A stretch of 64,000 nucleotides of DNA from Coenobita brevimanus (lineage: Eukaryota; Arthropoda; Malacostraca; Decapoda; Coenobitidae): the NCBI GenBank assembly GCA_032717465.1, contig CM064690.1, positions 27,663,153 to 27,727,152 on the forward strand. Direction: 5' to 3'. The notes below the pieces were generated by a model, which saw nothing but the letters and a program-made list of their open reading frames with translations, was not told the origin of the DNA and did not search any database. The translations under genes and the position numbers were made by a program. This document shows, piece after piece, positions 10,355-21,129 of this stretch; positions within the stretch are counted from its first letter, which is position 1; every line of letters begins with the position of its first letter.

Positions 10355-10613
10355 CCCTTATTGCTCGATGAGAAACTCAGGGGCCCGGGGCTAGGCTGCT
10401 TAGTCCCGATATTTAAAGCGAAGGTGACCGATCTCACGCCTCTGAGTGGCATTATGTGAGCAATAAACCCTAACCATCCCTCGAATTTTAACCTCATTGG
10501 ACCACATTTGATTGGTGCATCTGAACCCACTCGACAACAAGGCGTCCACAGGGTTTTACGATTACAACCCTATATAGTCAATGGTTTCCTGGGATACAAA
10601 AAAAAAAAAAAAA
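10355..10613 (+). repeat. Dispersed repeat R4, A-tailed copy
   Basis: The segment TTGCTCGATGAGAAACTCAG through GCCCGGGGCTAGGC to CCGATATTTAA (about 10360-10422) matches a second copy at about 54318-54371 at most positions. Here the sequence continues about 180 bp to a 15-16 base poly(A). An A tail suggests a retroposed element (SINE or LINE 3' end), but no A/B boxes or reverse transcriptase were seen, so its class is unknown. Confidence 0.5.
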
Positions 10614-10797
10614 GTCAGTGTAGTGACCTGAAGGTAGCACTACATCGTGTGCGTGGATGGCAGGCGCCCAAGTTTTCTTTATAGCATATATTAACTTAAT
10701 GACGAAATAAAATGGGTATAATTTGACTTAACACGGCTATTTTCTTGTCAGCTCGAAATAAGCAATACCTTAACAAATGAACGATGATAGTGAGCAT

Positions 10798-10800
<3 letters not shown>

Positions 10801-10857
<57 letters not shown>
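10801..10857. repeat. (GA)n microsatellite
   Basis: Perfect GA run of about 28 units. Confidence 0.98.
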
Positions 10858-10860
<3 letters not shown>

Positions 10861-11104
10861 CGCTTCACAAATAGAGGGAAAAATAACTTGAGAAATATAT
10901 TAAAAAGAGCAGGACAGAGCAAACAAGGTATATGGCGGAGTGGAGGAAGGTGTGGACGGGCGGAACCATGCAGTATTAACCCCCCCCCCCCATTAACCCA
11001 GGACTCCAGCATGGTATTAGAATCGATAAAATACAGCCGTCATCAATATGTCTGACAGCCAGACTGATGTCTTCCTCTCAGGCTACCAGAGTAAACAAAC
11101 TATT

Positions 11105-11107
<3 letters not shown>

Positions 11108-11169
<62 letters not shown>

Positions 11170-11203
11170 GTGTGTGTGAGAGAGAGAGAGAAAGAGAGAG
11201 GGG
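11108..11203. repeat. Compound (TG)n(AG)n microsatellite
   Basis: TG run of about 35 units with one GC interruption passes directly into an AG run and then a G tract. The same TG-to-AG switch recurs at 32350, 36331 and 55063. Confidence 0.97.
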
Positions 11204-11660
11204 GGGCGGGGAAGCATTGAATACTGTAGTCCAATCAAAAATGAGGATTTTTTTTAATTACGTTATTAATACAGTTTTATTCAGCTTAAGAAATAGCTTT
11301 TGTAATGATGAGGTTACTGAAAGCTAAAACCCAACCTCTCCAGTTCAGTAAGTTTAACCTCAATAATTCGTCTCAAAATGCCAGCAGATATCTAACCTTT
11401 CTCAAAATTGTCTTCTAATACAGTAACCCCTAAAGCTAAACACAAGGCGGGTTTTCTCTTATGCATATACAATAGGCTAGAGGGCACGTTCGAATAGAGC
11501 TCTCCTTCTACTGTAACCACGTTTGAAGTCGAGTAGATTACATGCTTTTATTTTACCTAGTTCTTCATGTGTCCGTTTGTATATTTGTTGATTTATTTAT
11601 ATTATTAACTTATTTTGCGTCTGGCGGTTTGGCGCTCATCTTTTGGCGCTTCTGTATCGT
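11204..11660. other. Unique AT-rich sequence
   Basis: Mixed sequence without repeats or a convincing open frame. Confidence 0.6.
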
Positions 11661-11664
11661 TTTA

Positions 11665-11711
11665 TATAGATAGATGGATAGATAGATAGATAGATAGAGA
11701 GTAGATAGATA
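11665..11711. repeat. (GATA)n microsatellite
   Basis: Imperfect GATA array interrupted by GGATA and GAGA. Confidence 0.9.
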
Positions 11712-12429
11712 TATGCCTAGATCGACAGAAAAGGTGAATGGAGATACCCCATATAGGGACAGACATACATGGTTGGCAGCAAATAATCAACCCAGAAATA
11801 ATACTGTAAGGCCTAACAACAGGCTTGGGTGGAAGAAAAGACAAATAAACGAAATAAGTAAATAAATAAATAAATGAAACCAAGCCTTATTTGTCTGGGG
11901 AAAGCAAAGACGTCATTATAATCATGTATTAATTAGCGTGTTAGGCCCACTATAATTTAGTCTACATGAAAGACAGGCAGGGAGCATCATATTCTTAGCT
12001 GGCTTAAATGAAGTGAAAGTAATCAAGAAACTGAGTAATTAGGAAAAAAAAAAAAAAGAGGGAGGGCTTTTACGAAACTCTTCACCCTGAGGACGTCATT
12101 TTCGATTATTCTTTTTTTCTTTTCTTTTTATTTTACTTATGTTACTAGGTGTTCAGGACGATTTCATTAAATTTTAACTCATGGGAAACTTCTGGCAGTG
12201 ATGAGATGAGGAGTGATCTTCATTAAGGTATTAAACTATGAAAGGTTTGCCCAGAGCTAATAAAGTCATTAGGTAGAATTATCCCGAGGAAATGGGGCCA
12301 CACCTCCATCACTCAGGTCTTCGAATTTCTTGCCTTCATCCCTCGGGCAAACCGACCCACACCACATTGCACTCCTTGATGACGTCACTCGTGCAACACA
12401 CGTGCAATTGAACCATTTCGCCAGGTGTC
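11712..12429. other. Unique sequence with a CRE and E-box
   Basis: An (AAAT)n patch lies near 11855-11875 and an A tract at about 12042-12056. A palindromic CRE, TGACGTCA, lies at 12380-12387, with CACGTG at 12399-12404. The 12280-12420 part is richer in CpG than its surroundings, and its minus strand is open for about 75 codons without resembling a known protein. Confidence 0.45.
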
Positions 12430-12563
12430 CAGGTTCAACTTTTATTTTTTGAAACAGAGGGTGAGTAGAGGAAGGAAAAACAAATTGAATAAACAAAAAA
12501 ATCGATACACCATACTACAGGTGTCCTTCATTCATAAAAAAAAGTCTGTAACAGTTGAACCTG
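12430..12563 (+). repeat. R5 repeat copy inside an inverted repeat
   Basis: CAGGTTCAACT at 12430-12440 and AGTTGAACCTG at 12553-12563 form a perfect 11-bp inverted repeat 112 bp apart, so this could be a small MITE. The interior (about 12468-12520), with GGAAAAACAAATT, AAAAAATCGATACAC and TACAGGTGTCC, matches 46043-46105. The arms are not conserved at the second copy. Confidence 0.4.
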
Positions 12564-12879
12564 AATTTTGGATTGCAGTTTATACATTTTCTAATATACT
12601 TTTTTTTTCATCCAGCTCTTTCGCATCTCCAGAGGGAAAAATATCATTATGCTTTTATCTCCTTACCCCTTCTCACTATGAAAGAGTTTTTTGAATGTAT
12701 AATAAAGCGGGTGTTGTATAGATGTATTTTGAAGACCGGCTTACATAGGACTGGCATCTGCAACTCTGCCATATTGTACATTTTCAGATCTTTTATTTAT
12801 CATTTTTCTCTATTTTTTTTTTTAATATATTGTTTTTATAAGATTCGTGAAGGGAAACTGAACACTAACTGTACCGCTT
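12564..12879. other. AT-rich unique sequence
   Basis: T-rich with T tracts near 12600 and 12817-12824; no gene seen. Confidence 0.5.
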
Positions 12880-12978
12880 AGATTTTAATAACTTTGGTAC
12901 GGCATGTGATTTGATAAAGGAAGCCAGCAGACGATTTTCTTCAGATTAGGATGGACTTTTCATAGTGAAGGGTTTATT
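12880..12978 (-). mobile_element. MITE-2, left half of a head-to-head pair
   Basis: Core GCAGACGATTTTCTTCAGA at 12927-12945, then GTGAAGGGTTTA, the family end, at 12965-12976. It faces the next copy across about 10 bp. Confidence 0.65.
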
Positions 12979-12986
12979 GAAGGCAG

Positions 12987-13086
12987 TAAATAACCCCTCC
13001 AGCTATAAACATCTCCCTGAGCTGAAGAAAATCGTCTGGACAAGGCAAAAATGAGCAAGGGAAGACATCTCAGTGAGGGGGTAATC
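12987..13086 (+). mobile_element. MITE-2, right half of a head-to-head pair
   Basis: Runs from AATAACCCCTCCAG to CAGTGAGGGGGTAATC, giving both inverted ends. Core GCTGAAGAAAATCGTCTGG lies at 13021-13039. Both halves of this pair share the T-to-C change that turns ATTCAGC into CTTCAG, which suggests they diverged after the pair formed or were homogenised. About 100 bp, non-coding. Confidence 0.8.
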
Positions 13087-13104
13087 ATTTCTACTGCATA
13101 AAGT

Positions 13105-13141
13105 ATAGATAGATAGATAGATGGATAGATAGATAGATAGA
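13105..13141. repeat. (GATA)n microsatellite
   Basis: GATA array with one GGATA interruption, 20 bp beyond the MITE-2 end. Confidence 0.95.
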
Positions 13142-13521
13142 CTGAGAGATAGATTGGCAGGTCTTTCAGTACACGGGGTTTTGGTTGGTGGTGACAAGGA
13201 TACGGTGGGAGTCAATACAGTGAAATGAAGTGGGGACATTATCGAGTAACTAATGCATAAATGTCTCCTATTATCCCCCTCCCCATCCTCTCTCTATAAA
13301 GGAAGTTGTTGTAATCAGCGTCAGGGGCACGTTGTCGGTTAATATATTACCTGGTCAAATTGCCTTCACTCAGATTAATGTATCGATGAAGGGAACGCAC
13401 CAGCCAGCCCTCTCATTTACGGCTTACCAAGGTACACAATACAAATTTGCATATTACCCACACGCTATCGGGGCAAAAACGGGAAGGGAAAAAATTGCAA
13501 GGAGAGTGAGTGCTTGTGTGT
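13142..13521. other. Unique sequence, no supported gene
   Basis: About 65 codons from 13332 on the plus strand are open and non-repetitive before the frame enters the GT repeats. No homology, splice pattern or partner exon is visible; I do not call it coding. Confidence 0.4.
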
Positions 13522-13577
13522 GGGGGAGGGGGTTGTGTGTGGGGGGGGGTTGTGTGGGGGGGGTTGTGTGGGGGAGT
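13522..13577 (+). repeat. G-run cluster (G-quadruplex-forming)
   Basis: Runs of 5, 5, 10, 8 and 5 G are separated by A, TTGTGTGT, TTGTGT and TTGTGT. Four or more G3+ tracts with short loops meet the usual quadruplex rule. The G runs look like slippage products of the adjoining GT repeat. Confidence 0.75.
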
Positions 13578-13578
13578 T

Positions 13579-13619
<41 letters not shown>

Positions 13620-13695
13620 TGGGTGTTCTTTATCTTTTGTGTGGGGGGAAAGAGTTGTTTTCGTTTGCGTATGTTAGGTATTTCTCCTGCGCGTC

Positions 13696-13780
<85 letters not shown>

Positions 13781-13800
13781 AGTGGGTGGGTGGGTGGGTG
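13578..13800. repeat. (GT)n microsatellites with GGGT tail
   Basis: GT runs at about 13578-13613 and 13698-13777, the second ending in (GTGG)n to 13800. The 80 bp between them are mixed sequence. Confidence 0.95.
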
Positions 13801-13862
13801 TTTAATTTGTAAAGGCTGTTCATGTAGACGCTTTCATGCGTGTTAATGATTGTTAAAGAATG

Positions 13863-13863
<1 letters not shown>

Positions 13864-13915
<52 letters not shown>
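13864..13915. repeat. (CA)n microsatellite
   Basis: Perfect CA run of about 26 units. It is inverted relative to the GT run 90 bp upstream, so the two strands could pair. Confidence 0.97.
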
Positions 13916-13916
<1 letters not shown>

Positions 13917-14337
13917 CTAATTTCTAAGTCGCCTGCCTCCACCCCGTGTTTCACGCAAGGACTCGCTTTGATAATACAGGATGAAAGTTAATGTGGAAAG
14001 ATTGTTAGAGTGACTGTGAGAAAATCTTTAAATATCATCGAGGGATCTAAGACAGGGTGTGAACCAGCGAGCACATGAAAGGACAAACTACCAAGCCTTC
14101 TTAAATGCCCTCCTCTCTCTAGGACCGAACCCTGGTTAGGATGATTACCATTATATCAGATTAAGCCTGTCTAATATGCAGCACAGAAGCTCTTTTTTCC
14201 TGGTTCAATGAATATTTCTTATACGCGGAATAAATTGTGTAATAAATAGGTTCCCGTATCGCCAGTGCCTTACCCTCTCATTATTAGATTATCATAACTA
14301 CACGCCTTCTTCCCTCAGCACTTACCTTCTTTATCGC
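13916..14337. other. Unique sequence
   Basis: Mixed composition, nothing gene-like recognised. Confidence 0.6.
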
Positions 14338-15810
14338 ATGTTCGCTTTTACACTCTTTCTTTTCTTTACTCACTTATTCTCACATTTCTTGTCCCCCTCT
14401 CTCATTCTTTTCTTCCTGCTCTTCTGCTTCTTCTGTTCGTCATTCCGTTCTGTTTACCTTTCTTCCCTTTCTTTATTTTCTTCTCTCCTATCTACCTTTC
14501 TACCTTTTATCTTCTTCCTTCTCCATCTACTTCTCTTCTTCCCTCTCTCCTTCCTTTTCTTCTAGTTACCTTTTCTACCTCTTCTCTTTTCTAATTTACA
14601 CTATATTGCCTGCTGGCTTTTTCGCGTTTATTTATCATGCTTTTCATACTTAACCCCTTCTTTTCTTCATTTTTTCATCTTTCAACATTTTCTTTTCTTT
14701 TGCAACCATCATCTTCGGACATTTTATTTTTTCACTCATCTTTTCCCCGTCCTTCCTTCTCCTGTCCACTCCTTCCATCCACCCTCCTTCCTTTCTTTCC
14801 CTTCCTTCAGTCCCCCATCCACCCTCTCCTCCTTCTTCCACCTTCGTCTCCTCCTCTCCCTCCTTCCGCCCTTTCCTCTCCCCTATTTCTCCTTCCTTCC
14901 CTCTTCCTTCCTCCAATCCACCCTTAGCGCCTCTCCTTCCCTCCCCTCCTCTCTCCTCTCCCCTCTCTTCCCTTTACCCATTCGTACCTTCCCTTTCCCC
15001 TCCCTTCATCCCCACCCTTCTCTCTTCCTCTCCAGTTATCCACCCTCTTTCCTTCTCCCTTTATCACGTATCCTTCCTTTGCTCTTTTGCTCCTTCATTT
15101 TCCTCCAGTTATTCCCCATTCTTCTTCCCCTTCCCTCCATTTCTCCTTCATATGTCCCTTCCCATCCGCCCTTCCTCTCCCATCTACCTCCCTTTCTGTG
15201 TCTCCAATCATTCAATTTCCTCCCTTCTCTTCATCCCATTCACCATTACTTCTCTTCTGTTTCTCAGTTCACTCTCCTCCCCTCTCCTTTACCCACTTCC
15301 TCCCCCTCACAATACCCTTTCCTTCCTCCCTTCAGTTAATCTCCCTCCTCTTCCATCCAACCTGCGCCCCTCCCTCTCCACTTGTCCCTTTTTCCCACTC
15401 ATCTTCTCTCCTTTCCCCTTCCACAAAAATCCCCCTTCTCAACCTCCCTCCTTGCCCACTCCCATCACGAGCCCTTCCCTCCTCCCATTAAGTCCGTTTT
15501 TCTCCTTCCCCCATCCCCCCTCCTCCCCTTCCCACGACCCCCAACCCACTATTCTCCAACCTCCACTTCCCACTCCCCCCTTCCACAATCCCGCTCTTAC
15601 CTTCGTCCAATTCAGGCTTCTTCCATCTATTCTACTCCCTTCCACCTCCTCCCTTCTTTCTCCCTTCAAACACCCTCTTTCCTTCGATTCCCTTCACCAC
15701 CACCCTTTTCCCTTCCCTCCATTCTTCCTCCCCGTCCGCCCCTGCTCCTTACTCCCCACTTCCTCAACCCACTCTCCTCTCCACCCCCCCTTCCCCCCGG
15801 CACATGACCC
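14338..15810. repeat. Long polypyrimidine tract
   Basis: About 1.5 kb of C/T-rich plus strand, T-rich at first and C-rich later, without one stable period. It yields overlapping open frames up to about 230 codons rich in Ser, Pro, Leu and Phe, all compositional. Confidence 0.9.
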
Positions 15811-16390
15811 CAGCGAAAACAAGTCCCCCAGCCGAGGTCATAGGTCAAGTTAAATGGACTGACAGACAAAGGTGAAGTAGGATCAGGTCATCTCAGGCCA
15901 CCCTCACCAGCCAGATTGAGGTCATAAATGTAATTAGCATCACACAGACTAAGCATTACAATAACGTCAGCTTATGTGTGGCTAAGAATGTAATTGTGAT
16001 GGCAGAGTACGATATATAAGAGTAATGTTACGATAGCAGTGAAAAGGAGAATGAAATATAATAGTGGAGTATGATATGTGGAATTATTTGTTTCACCAGA
16101 CTGAGTTGAATATATATCGTAGTGTAATTTTATAACCGGAGACAAAACTTTACCCTAATGTCCCTCAGCGCCTACTTCACACTCGGGGCATGTCCGTCGC
16201 TTTCTTCCTGACGCGTCATATCAAAGAGAATCATCTAAGTGGAAATAAACATAACCCAGCCTCTCTCACCTTAGGATTATTACCCAGCATCAGAAGCAAG
16301 AGGTGATATATTAGGCGAACTTCGATCCCAGGGTAAGGAGGACTGAGGTATATGTGGTACCCTTACGAGAGCAAAGGAAAGGAAAGGGAA
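15811..16390. other. Unique sequence
   Basis: Mixed sequence containing a loose AATGTAATTNNNATNNCA duplication near 15930-16000. No gene seen. Confidence 0.5.
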
Positions 16391-16392
16391 AG

Positions 16393-16395
<3 letters not shown>

Positions 16396-16459
<64 letters not shown>
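16396..16459. repeat. (GA)n microsatellite
   Basis: Perfect GA run of about 31 units. Confidence 0.98.
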
Positions 16460-16460
<1 letters not shown>

Positions 16461-16739
16461 GGGAGAGAGCAAGCAGGAGGAAGGAGGAAAGAACAACAAC
16501 ACAAAAACACCCATATTACTTAAACATTCATCTAGACACCAATGAAAGTAGAGAACAAAAGGAAAATAAAAAAAAAGAAGGGGAAGCAGAGCCAGTTATA
16601 GACAGAGTTCCACCCCAAAAAAGACAAAAGCATCCATCGTATTTTCCGTAATCGCTGTTCTGGTGTCTCCCACGTAATTGATTTCGATGCGAGCGGGCAG
16701 GAACCAGCACTAAATCACAAAACCCTTCGTAATTCACTA

Positions 16740-17815
16740 GGTTTTTCTATCAGGAGGTCGGTGGGGGGTGCTGTAATGGGGCGGTCAGCTGGTGTGGGGG
16801 TGGGGGCGAGGACGGGATGGGGAGGGGAAGGGGAGGATATGGGGAGAGTGTAGGGTAGAGAAGAGGAGGGCAAGGGTAGGGTACTGGGAAAGGACAGAGG
16901 ATGATATGGGGAGAGAGTAGCGTAGAGAAGGGGAGGGCAAGGGAAGGGTACTGGGAGAGGATAGGGTACTGGTGGGACAAGAGGGTAGAGGAGGAGTATG
17001 GGGAGGAGGTAGAGTAACAGTAGGGAAAGGGAGGATAGTGGAGCATATGGGGAGAGAGTAGGGTAGGGAAGGGAAGGGCAAGGGAGGGATATAGGGGAGG
17101 ATAGGGTAGGGGTGGGGAAGGGAAAGGTAGGGAAGGGGTGCGGAGAGAGCGATGGGTAGGAGGGGGAGAAGCAAGCGGTATGCGGATGGAAAAGGGGAGG
17201 GAGGGGAGGGATATCGGAGAGGGTAGGAGAAAGAAGGGGCATGAGGAAAGGTGCAGAAGTAAGAGTGGAAAGGGTAAAGACAGGGAGAAGAAAGGGACAT
17301 GGAGAGAGAGTTTAATCAGTGTGGGGAGAGGCAGGTGTGGGGAAAATAAGGAGAGAATTGGAATAAGGCAGGGACTGTGGGTGAGGAGAAGTGCATGGGG
17401 AAGAAGAGAAGAAGGAAAATTCATGGGTGAGGGAGGGAAAAGAAATAGAGGGACCTGGTGAAGCTAGGGTAAATTTAAGGGGTTGGGGGTTGGGAAAAAG
17501 TGTGTGGAGAAGAGTGGAAGAGATCGGGAAAAGGGGAAGAAAGGATGTGGAGGGAGGGCTTAGGAGAAGTGGGGAGAGGGGTAGGGGTGGGGACATGGGG
17601 GAGAGGGGTGGGGAAAACGAGGAAAGTGTTAGAGAAGTGAGAGGTGGAGTGGGGCGGGGGTAAGTGAGAGGGAGGTGTGGATGTTTGAAGGAGGGAGGGT
17701 GAAACGGAATGGATGACAGTGAGGGAGAAGAAGGTATGAAATATAGAAGATAAGAACAGAGGGGTGAGGGAAAGGAGGAAGGGAAGAGTGCATACGGTAA
17801 GGAAAGCAAACAGTA
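16740..17815. repeat. Purine-rich tract with ~67-bp tandem repeat
   Basis: GGGAGGG-rich plus strand. From about 16836 a unit beginning GATATGGGGAGAGNGTAG and containing GGGCAAGGG recurs at 16836, 16903 and, after a diverged unit, 17044. Minus-strand frames of up to 224 codons are Pro/Ser/Leu artefacts. Confidence 0.85.
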
Positions 17816-18021
17816 ACACACATACCGATCGTTTCTCATATGATTAACACTGAGGAACCCATGAATACGGTATCAATTCTGTAAGTGGAATAAAAAAGCA
17901 GCAGAACAAGAAGGTTACCCCATTTATCAGTTATTTCCACCCAAGTACTGTAGAAAACTGATATGGAAATTCTGAGAAAGATACGCAAGGTGTGTGCAGA
18001 GAAAGGAGGATGGACAGAGAA

Positions 18022-18022
<1 letters not shown>

Positions 18023-18102
<80 letters not shown>
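18023..18102. repeat. (TG)n microsatellite
   Basis: About 40 units with GC interruptions. Confidence 0.98.
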
Positions 18103-18104
<2 letters not shown>

Positions 18105-18256
18105 GGGGTAAATAAGGTAGGGCTAATGCGTTGTTAAGGATATAGTTACCCGATAATGACCTAGTGCTATTAAGGCAACACAAAATGATGGGGAAAATGA
18201 CCCGAGGTGGAAACTTATGGCAAAAGCGATTGTCATTAAAGATCAAATGTATCTTT

Positions 18257-18259
<3 letters not shown>

Positions 18260-18321
<62 letters not shown>
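18260..18321. repeat. (CT)n microsatellite
   Basis: Perfect run of about 31 units. Confidence 0.98.
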
Positions 18322-18323
<2 letters not shown>

Positions 18324-18833
18324 TAGTCATCAGTCCACAACCCACTCTCCTAAAGCAAGGTAAAATGGCCCCTATAACCTAACACCACAGCGCACATTAC
18401 CTGTAAAAATGAGGTTCGGGGTTCGTATTTATGTAGGATCTTAACCAGGTCTCAGGGTAAGCAAGTTTTCAGGGCAGTTCATTATAATCAGAAATTATTT
18501 AGTACTTGGCCTTTTTATAACTTTATTGTTCACTCTGTTTTGATTGTGAGGGGTATGCTAACTGTGAGAATGAAATGGTATAATCCTGAAGTCTTACACA
18601 CACCTTAAGGAGATCATCTAAGTGGCCTTAATTTTCTTAGCAACTCTTCCTTAGCGATTTACTCTTCACATTGCACCAGTATCTTGCATGTCATCAATGG
18701 AAAGTTGATGTTGCAGTGATATAATAACACGATAGACAGGTTAAGACGTAATACACAAAAAACTCACCAAAGGAAAAATACCTCAGTGCCTTCCATACCA
18801 TCCAGAAAATCTCAGGAAAGTTTATAAATAGGG

Positions 18834-18836
<3 letters not shown>
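18322..18836. other. Unique sequence with a MITE-3 end fragment
   Basis: At 18640-18667 the sequence CAACTCTTCCTTAGCGATTT plus ACTCTT matches the inner left end of MITE-3 (58396). The phrase ATCATCTAAGTGG at about 18612 also occurs at about 16229. Otherwise nothing recognised. Confidence 0.45.

Positions 18837-18873
<37 letters not shown>
18837..18873. repeat. (CT)n microsatellite
   Basis: CT run of about 18 units ending in a C tract. Confidence 0.97.
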
Positions 18874-18879
<6 letters not shown>

Positions 18880-18969
18880 CCCCCCATGATTCGGGTGGAG
18901 CGAGCCAGCGCGTGAGACCAAAGGCTGTAATGGGCCAATGATCACATAAAGGCGTTAGCGAAATAAATC

Positions 18970-19500
18970 CAGGTCACAGTGGGGCGTCTTGACCTGCGTA
19001 GGGGGCAGGGAAGGGATGGGGAGAGAAGGGGTGAGAGGGAGGGCAGGAGGATGGGATAGGAAGGGGTGAGAGGATGGAATAGGGAGAGAAGGAGGGAGAA
19101 GGTGGGATGGAGACAAGCGGTGAGAGGATGGGATGGGGAGAGTGGGAGGACTGGATGGAGAGAAAGGGTGAAAGGAAGGGATGGGGAAAGAAGGAGGGAG
19201 GGAGAATGGGATGGAGAGAAGGGGGTGAGAGAAAGGGATGGCGAGAGATAGAGGGAGGGAGGGAGAAGGGGTGAGAGAAATGAAGGTAGGAAATAAAGAA
19301 AGGAAGAAAGATTACAAAGAACAGGAGAGGGAGGACGGACATAAAAAAGAAAGAAGGATTGGAAGGGTGTAGAAGAAGGGAAGCAGTAAGATTGGACAGA
19401 CAATAGTATGAGAACAGGAGAGAATGGAATGACAAAACTGAGAGAGAAAGAACGGGAAGAAGAAAGGAGACGAGGTGGAGAAGAGGCATAGGGAAAGAAG
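18970..19500. repeat. Purine-rich tract
   Basis: Diverged tandem phrases of GGATGGGATGGGGAGAGAAG and GGGGTGAGAG. Minus-strand frames through it are compositional. Confidence 0.85.
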
Positions 19501-19733
19501 AATATTAGGAAAAAATATTCACCTTCAGATATTTGTTTTTGTGTGAGTGTTCTTCCTTAAAGTTTATTTTTTACTGGCCTGTTTCGTTCTTAGTGTGATG
19601 GAGTGAGGGACTGCCATCTTGCTCGGTGATCATTCAGATAGGTTATTCATTTATTGTAATTAGTTTGTTTTCTGTTTATCAGTCCTGCTTTATTTTCGGC
19701 AACGCTCCATATACCGTTGCGCTAGATTCAGGC

Positions 19734-19734
<1 letters not shown>

Positions 19735-19797
<63 letters not shown>
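19735..19797. repeat. (GT)n microsatellite
   Basis: Perfect run of about 31 units. Confidence 0.98.
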
Positions 19798-19835
19798 TTT
19801 TTAATTCTTTCTAACTCTTTCTGTTTTTCTACTGG

Positions 19836-19912
19836 AATGGGTTGTAAAATCATCTGGAGGTTTTAAAAGAGAAACTAAGAAAAAGAAATTATTTATTGAG
19901 AGGGTTAATGTC
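19836..19912 (+). mobile_element. MITE-2, decayed copy
   Basis: Core remnant AAAATCATCTGGAGGT at about 19846-19861 is followed by an AAGAAA-rich interior and the end GAGAGGGTTAATG. It lies between a GT run and a CA run. Confidence 0.45.
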
Positions 19913-20004
19913 TCTCTCTCACTGTGACTCTAAGATTGAGAGTAGGGAGAGTGAAACCAGCCTTGTATGTCTCCTAATCACCCCATACTTTCTCTCTCTC
20001 TCTA

Positions 20005-20074
<70 letters not shown>
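20005..20074. repeat. (CA)n microsatellite
   Basis: Perfect run of about 35 units. Confidence 0.98.
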
Positions 20075-20077
<3 letters not shown>

Positions 20078-20145
20078 GCAACAGGAGCAACGTATTCATC
20101 AAGGTGGCAACAATTAGGGGCTATACTACACTGTCACCTTGCAAT

Positions 20146-20146
<1 letters not shown>

Positions 20147-20191
<45 letters not shown>
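20147..20191. repeat. (CT)n microsatellite
   Basis: Perfect run of about 22 units. Confidence 0.98.
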
Positions 20192-20194
<3 letters not shown>

Positions 20195-20199
20195 ATCCC

Positions 20200-21060
20200 G
20201 ACCCTTCCTGTCTTCCTCGTCCTTCAGTTTCTTTCTTCTCTACCCAATTTTTTCTTCTATTTTTTTTTTTTTATATTCATCTAAATCCATCTTTCGTTAT
20301 CTCCCTCTATGCCTCTCCCCTCCTCTTCTCTCCATCCCTATCCCTTCTTCCTCTATTTAGTCTGTTCCTTCTTTTCCATGTTCTTATCTTGTCTTCGCTT
20401 CCTCTCTTTTCCTTTGTTACCCTCCTTCTTTCCTTGGTCTCCTTCCCATTTTGCCTTCCCTCCTCCTATGCCACCATTATTTTCCTCTCCTACTCTTAAT
20501 TTTCTTCTTTTATCTTTCCTTTATCTACTCCTTTATACTCCTATCTTTCCTCCCCATTCCACCTCCTTCTCTCTCCTCCTTTCTCTTTTCTTTCCTTACC
20601 TCCTAGACTTTGCTTTTCTTCTCTCCCTTCCCCTTTCCTTTTGCTCTTACATCATCTGTCCTCAGGTCCCCCTTTCCCTTCCCCATCTTCCCTCCCTCAC
20701 CCATCTTTCCCCACCGCTTCTCCTCTCTCTTGCCCCTCCCTTCCTCTCCGTCTTCCTCACCCCTCCTTCCTTCATCATCTTTCCACTTGTATCTTTCCCT
20801 CACCTCTTTCTCTCCTCCCCCTCCTTCCCTCTCAACTTCCTCCTCCCCTCCCACCCCTTCCCCCGCCCCCTTCCCTCCTTTCACCTCCTCCTCCTCTCTG
20901 TCTTCCTTCTCTCCTCCCCTCCCACGCCAATCCCTCACCCCCTCCCCTCCTTTCTCCTCTCGGTCCTTTCCTCTCACCTCCCTTTCCCCTGCCCCTCCCC
21001 TCCTCCCCTTCCTTCCCTCTCACCTCCCTCCCCTCCCCCTTCCCTCCCCCCACTTGGCTG
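20200..21060. repeat. Polypyrimidine tract
   Basis: C/T-rich plus strand continuing from the CT microsatellite, increasingly CCCTCC-rich toward 21050. No gene. Confidence 0.9.
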
Positions 21061-21129
21061 ATCTATAGCTCATCCGTCTGACATTCATCCACGCCGAAAT
21101 TAATCTCATGAAGGAAGTAGTTGAAGTCA

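Noticed and set aside
10777..10900. Arg-Glu coiled-coil protein
   Set aside because: Translation of the (GA)n microsatellite; the same artefact appears at every GA run.
12269..12496. 75-codon minus-strand frame
   Set aside because: Overlaps the R5 inverted-repeat element and matches no family.
13332..13531. About 65 non-repetitive codons on the plus strand
   Set aside because: Continues directly into GT-repeat translation; no homology recognised and no exon borders that I trust.
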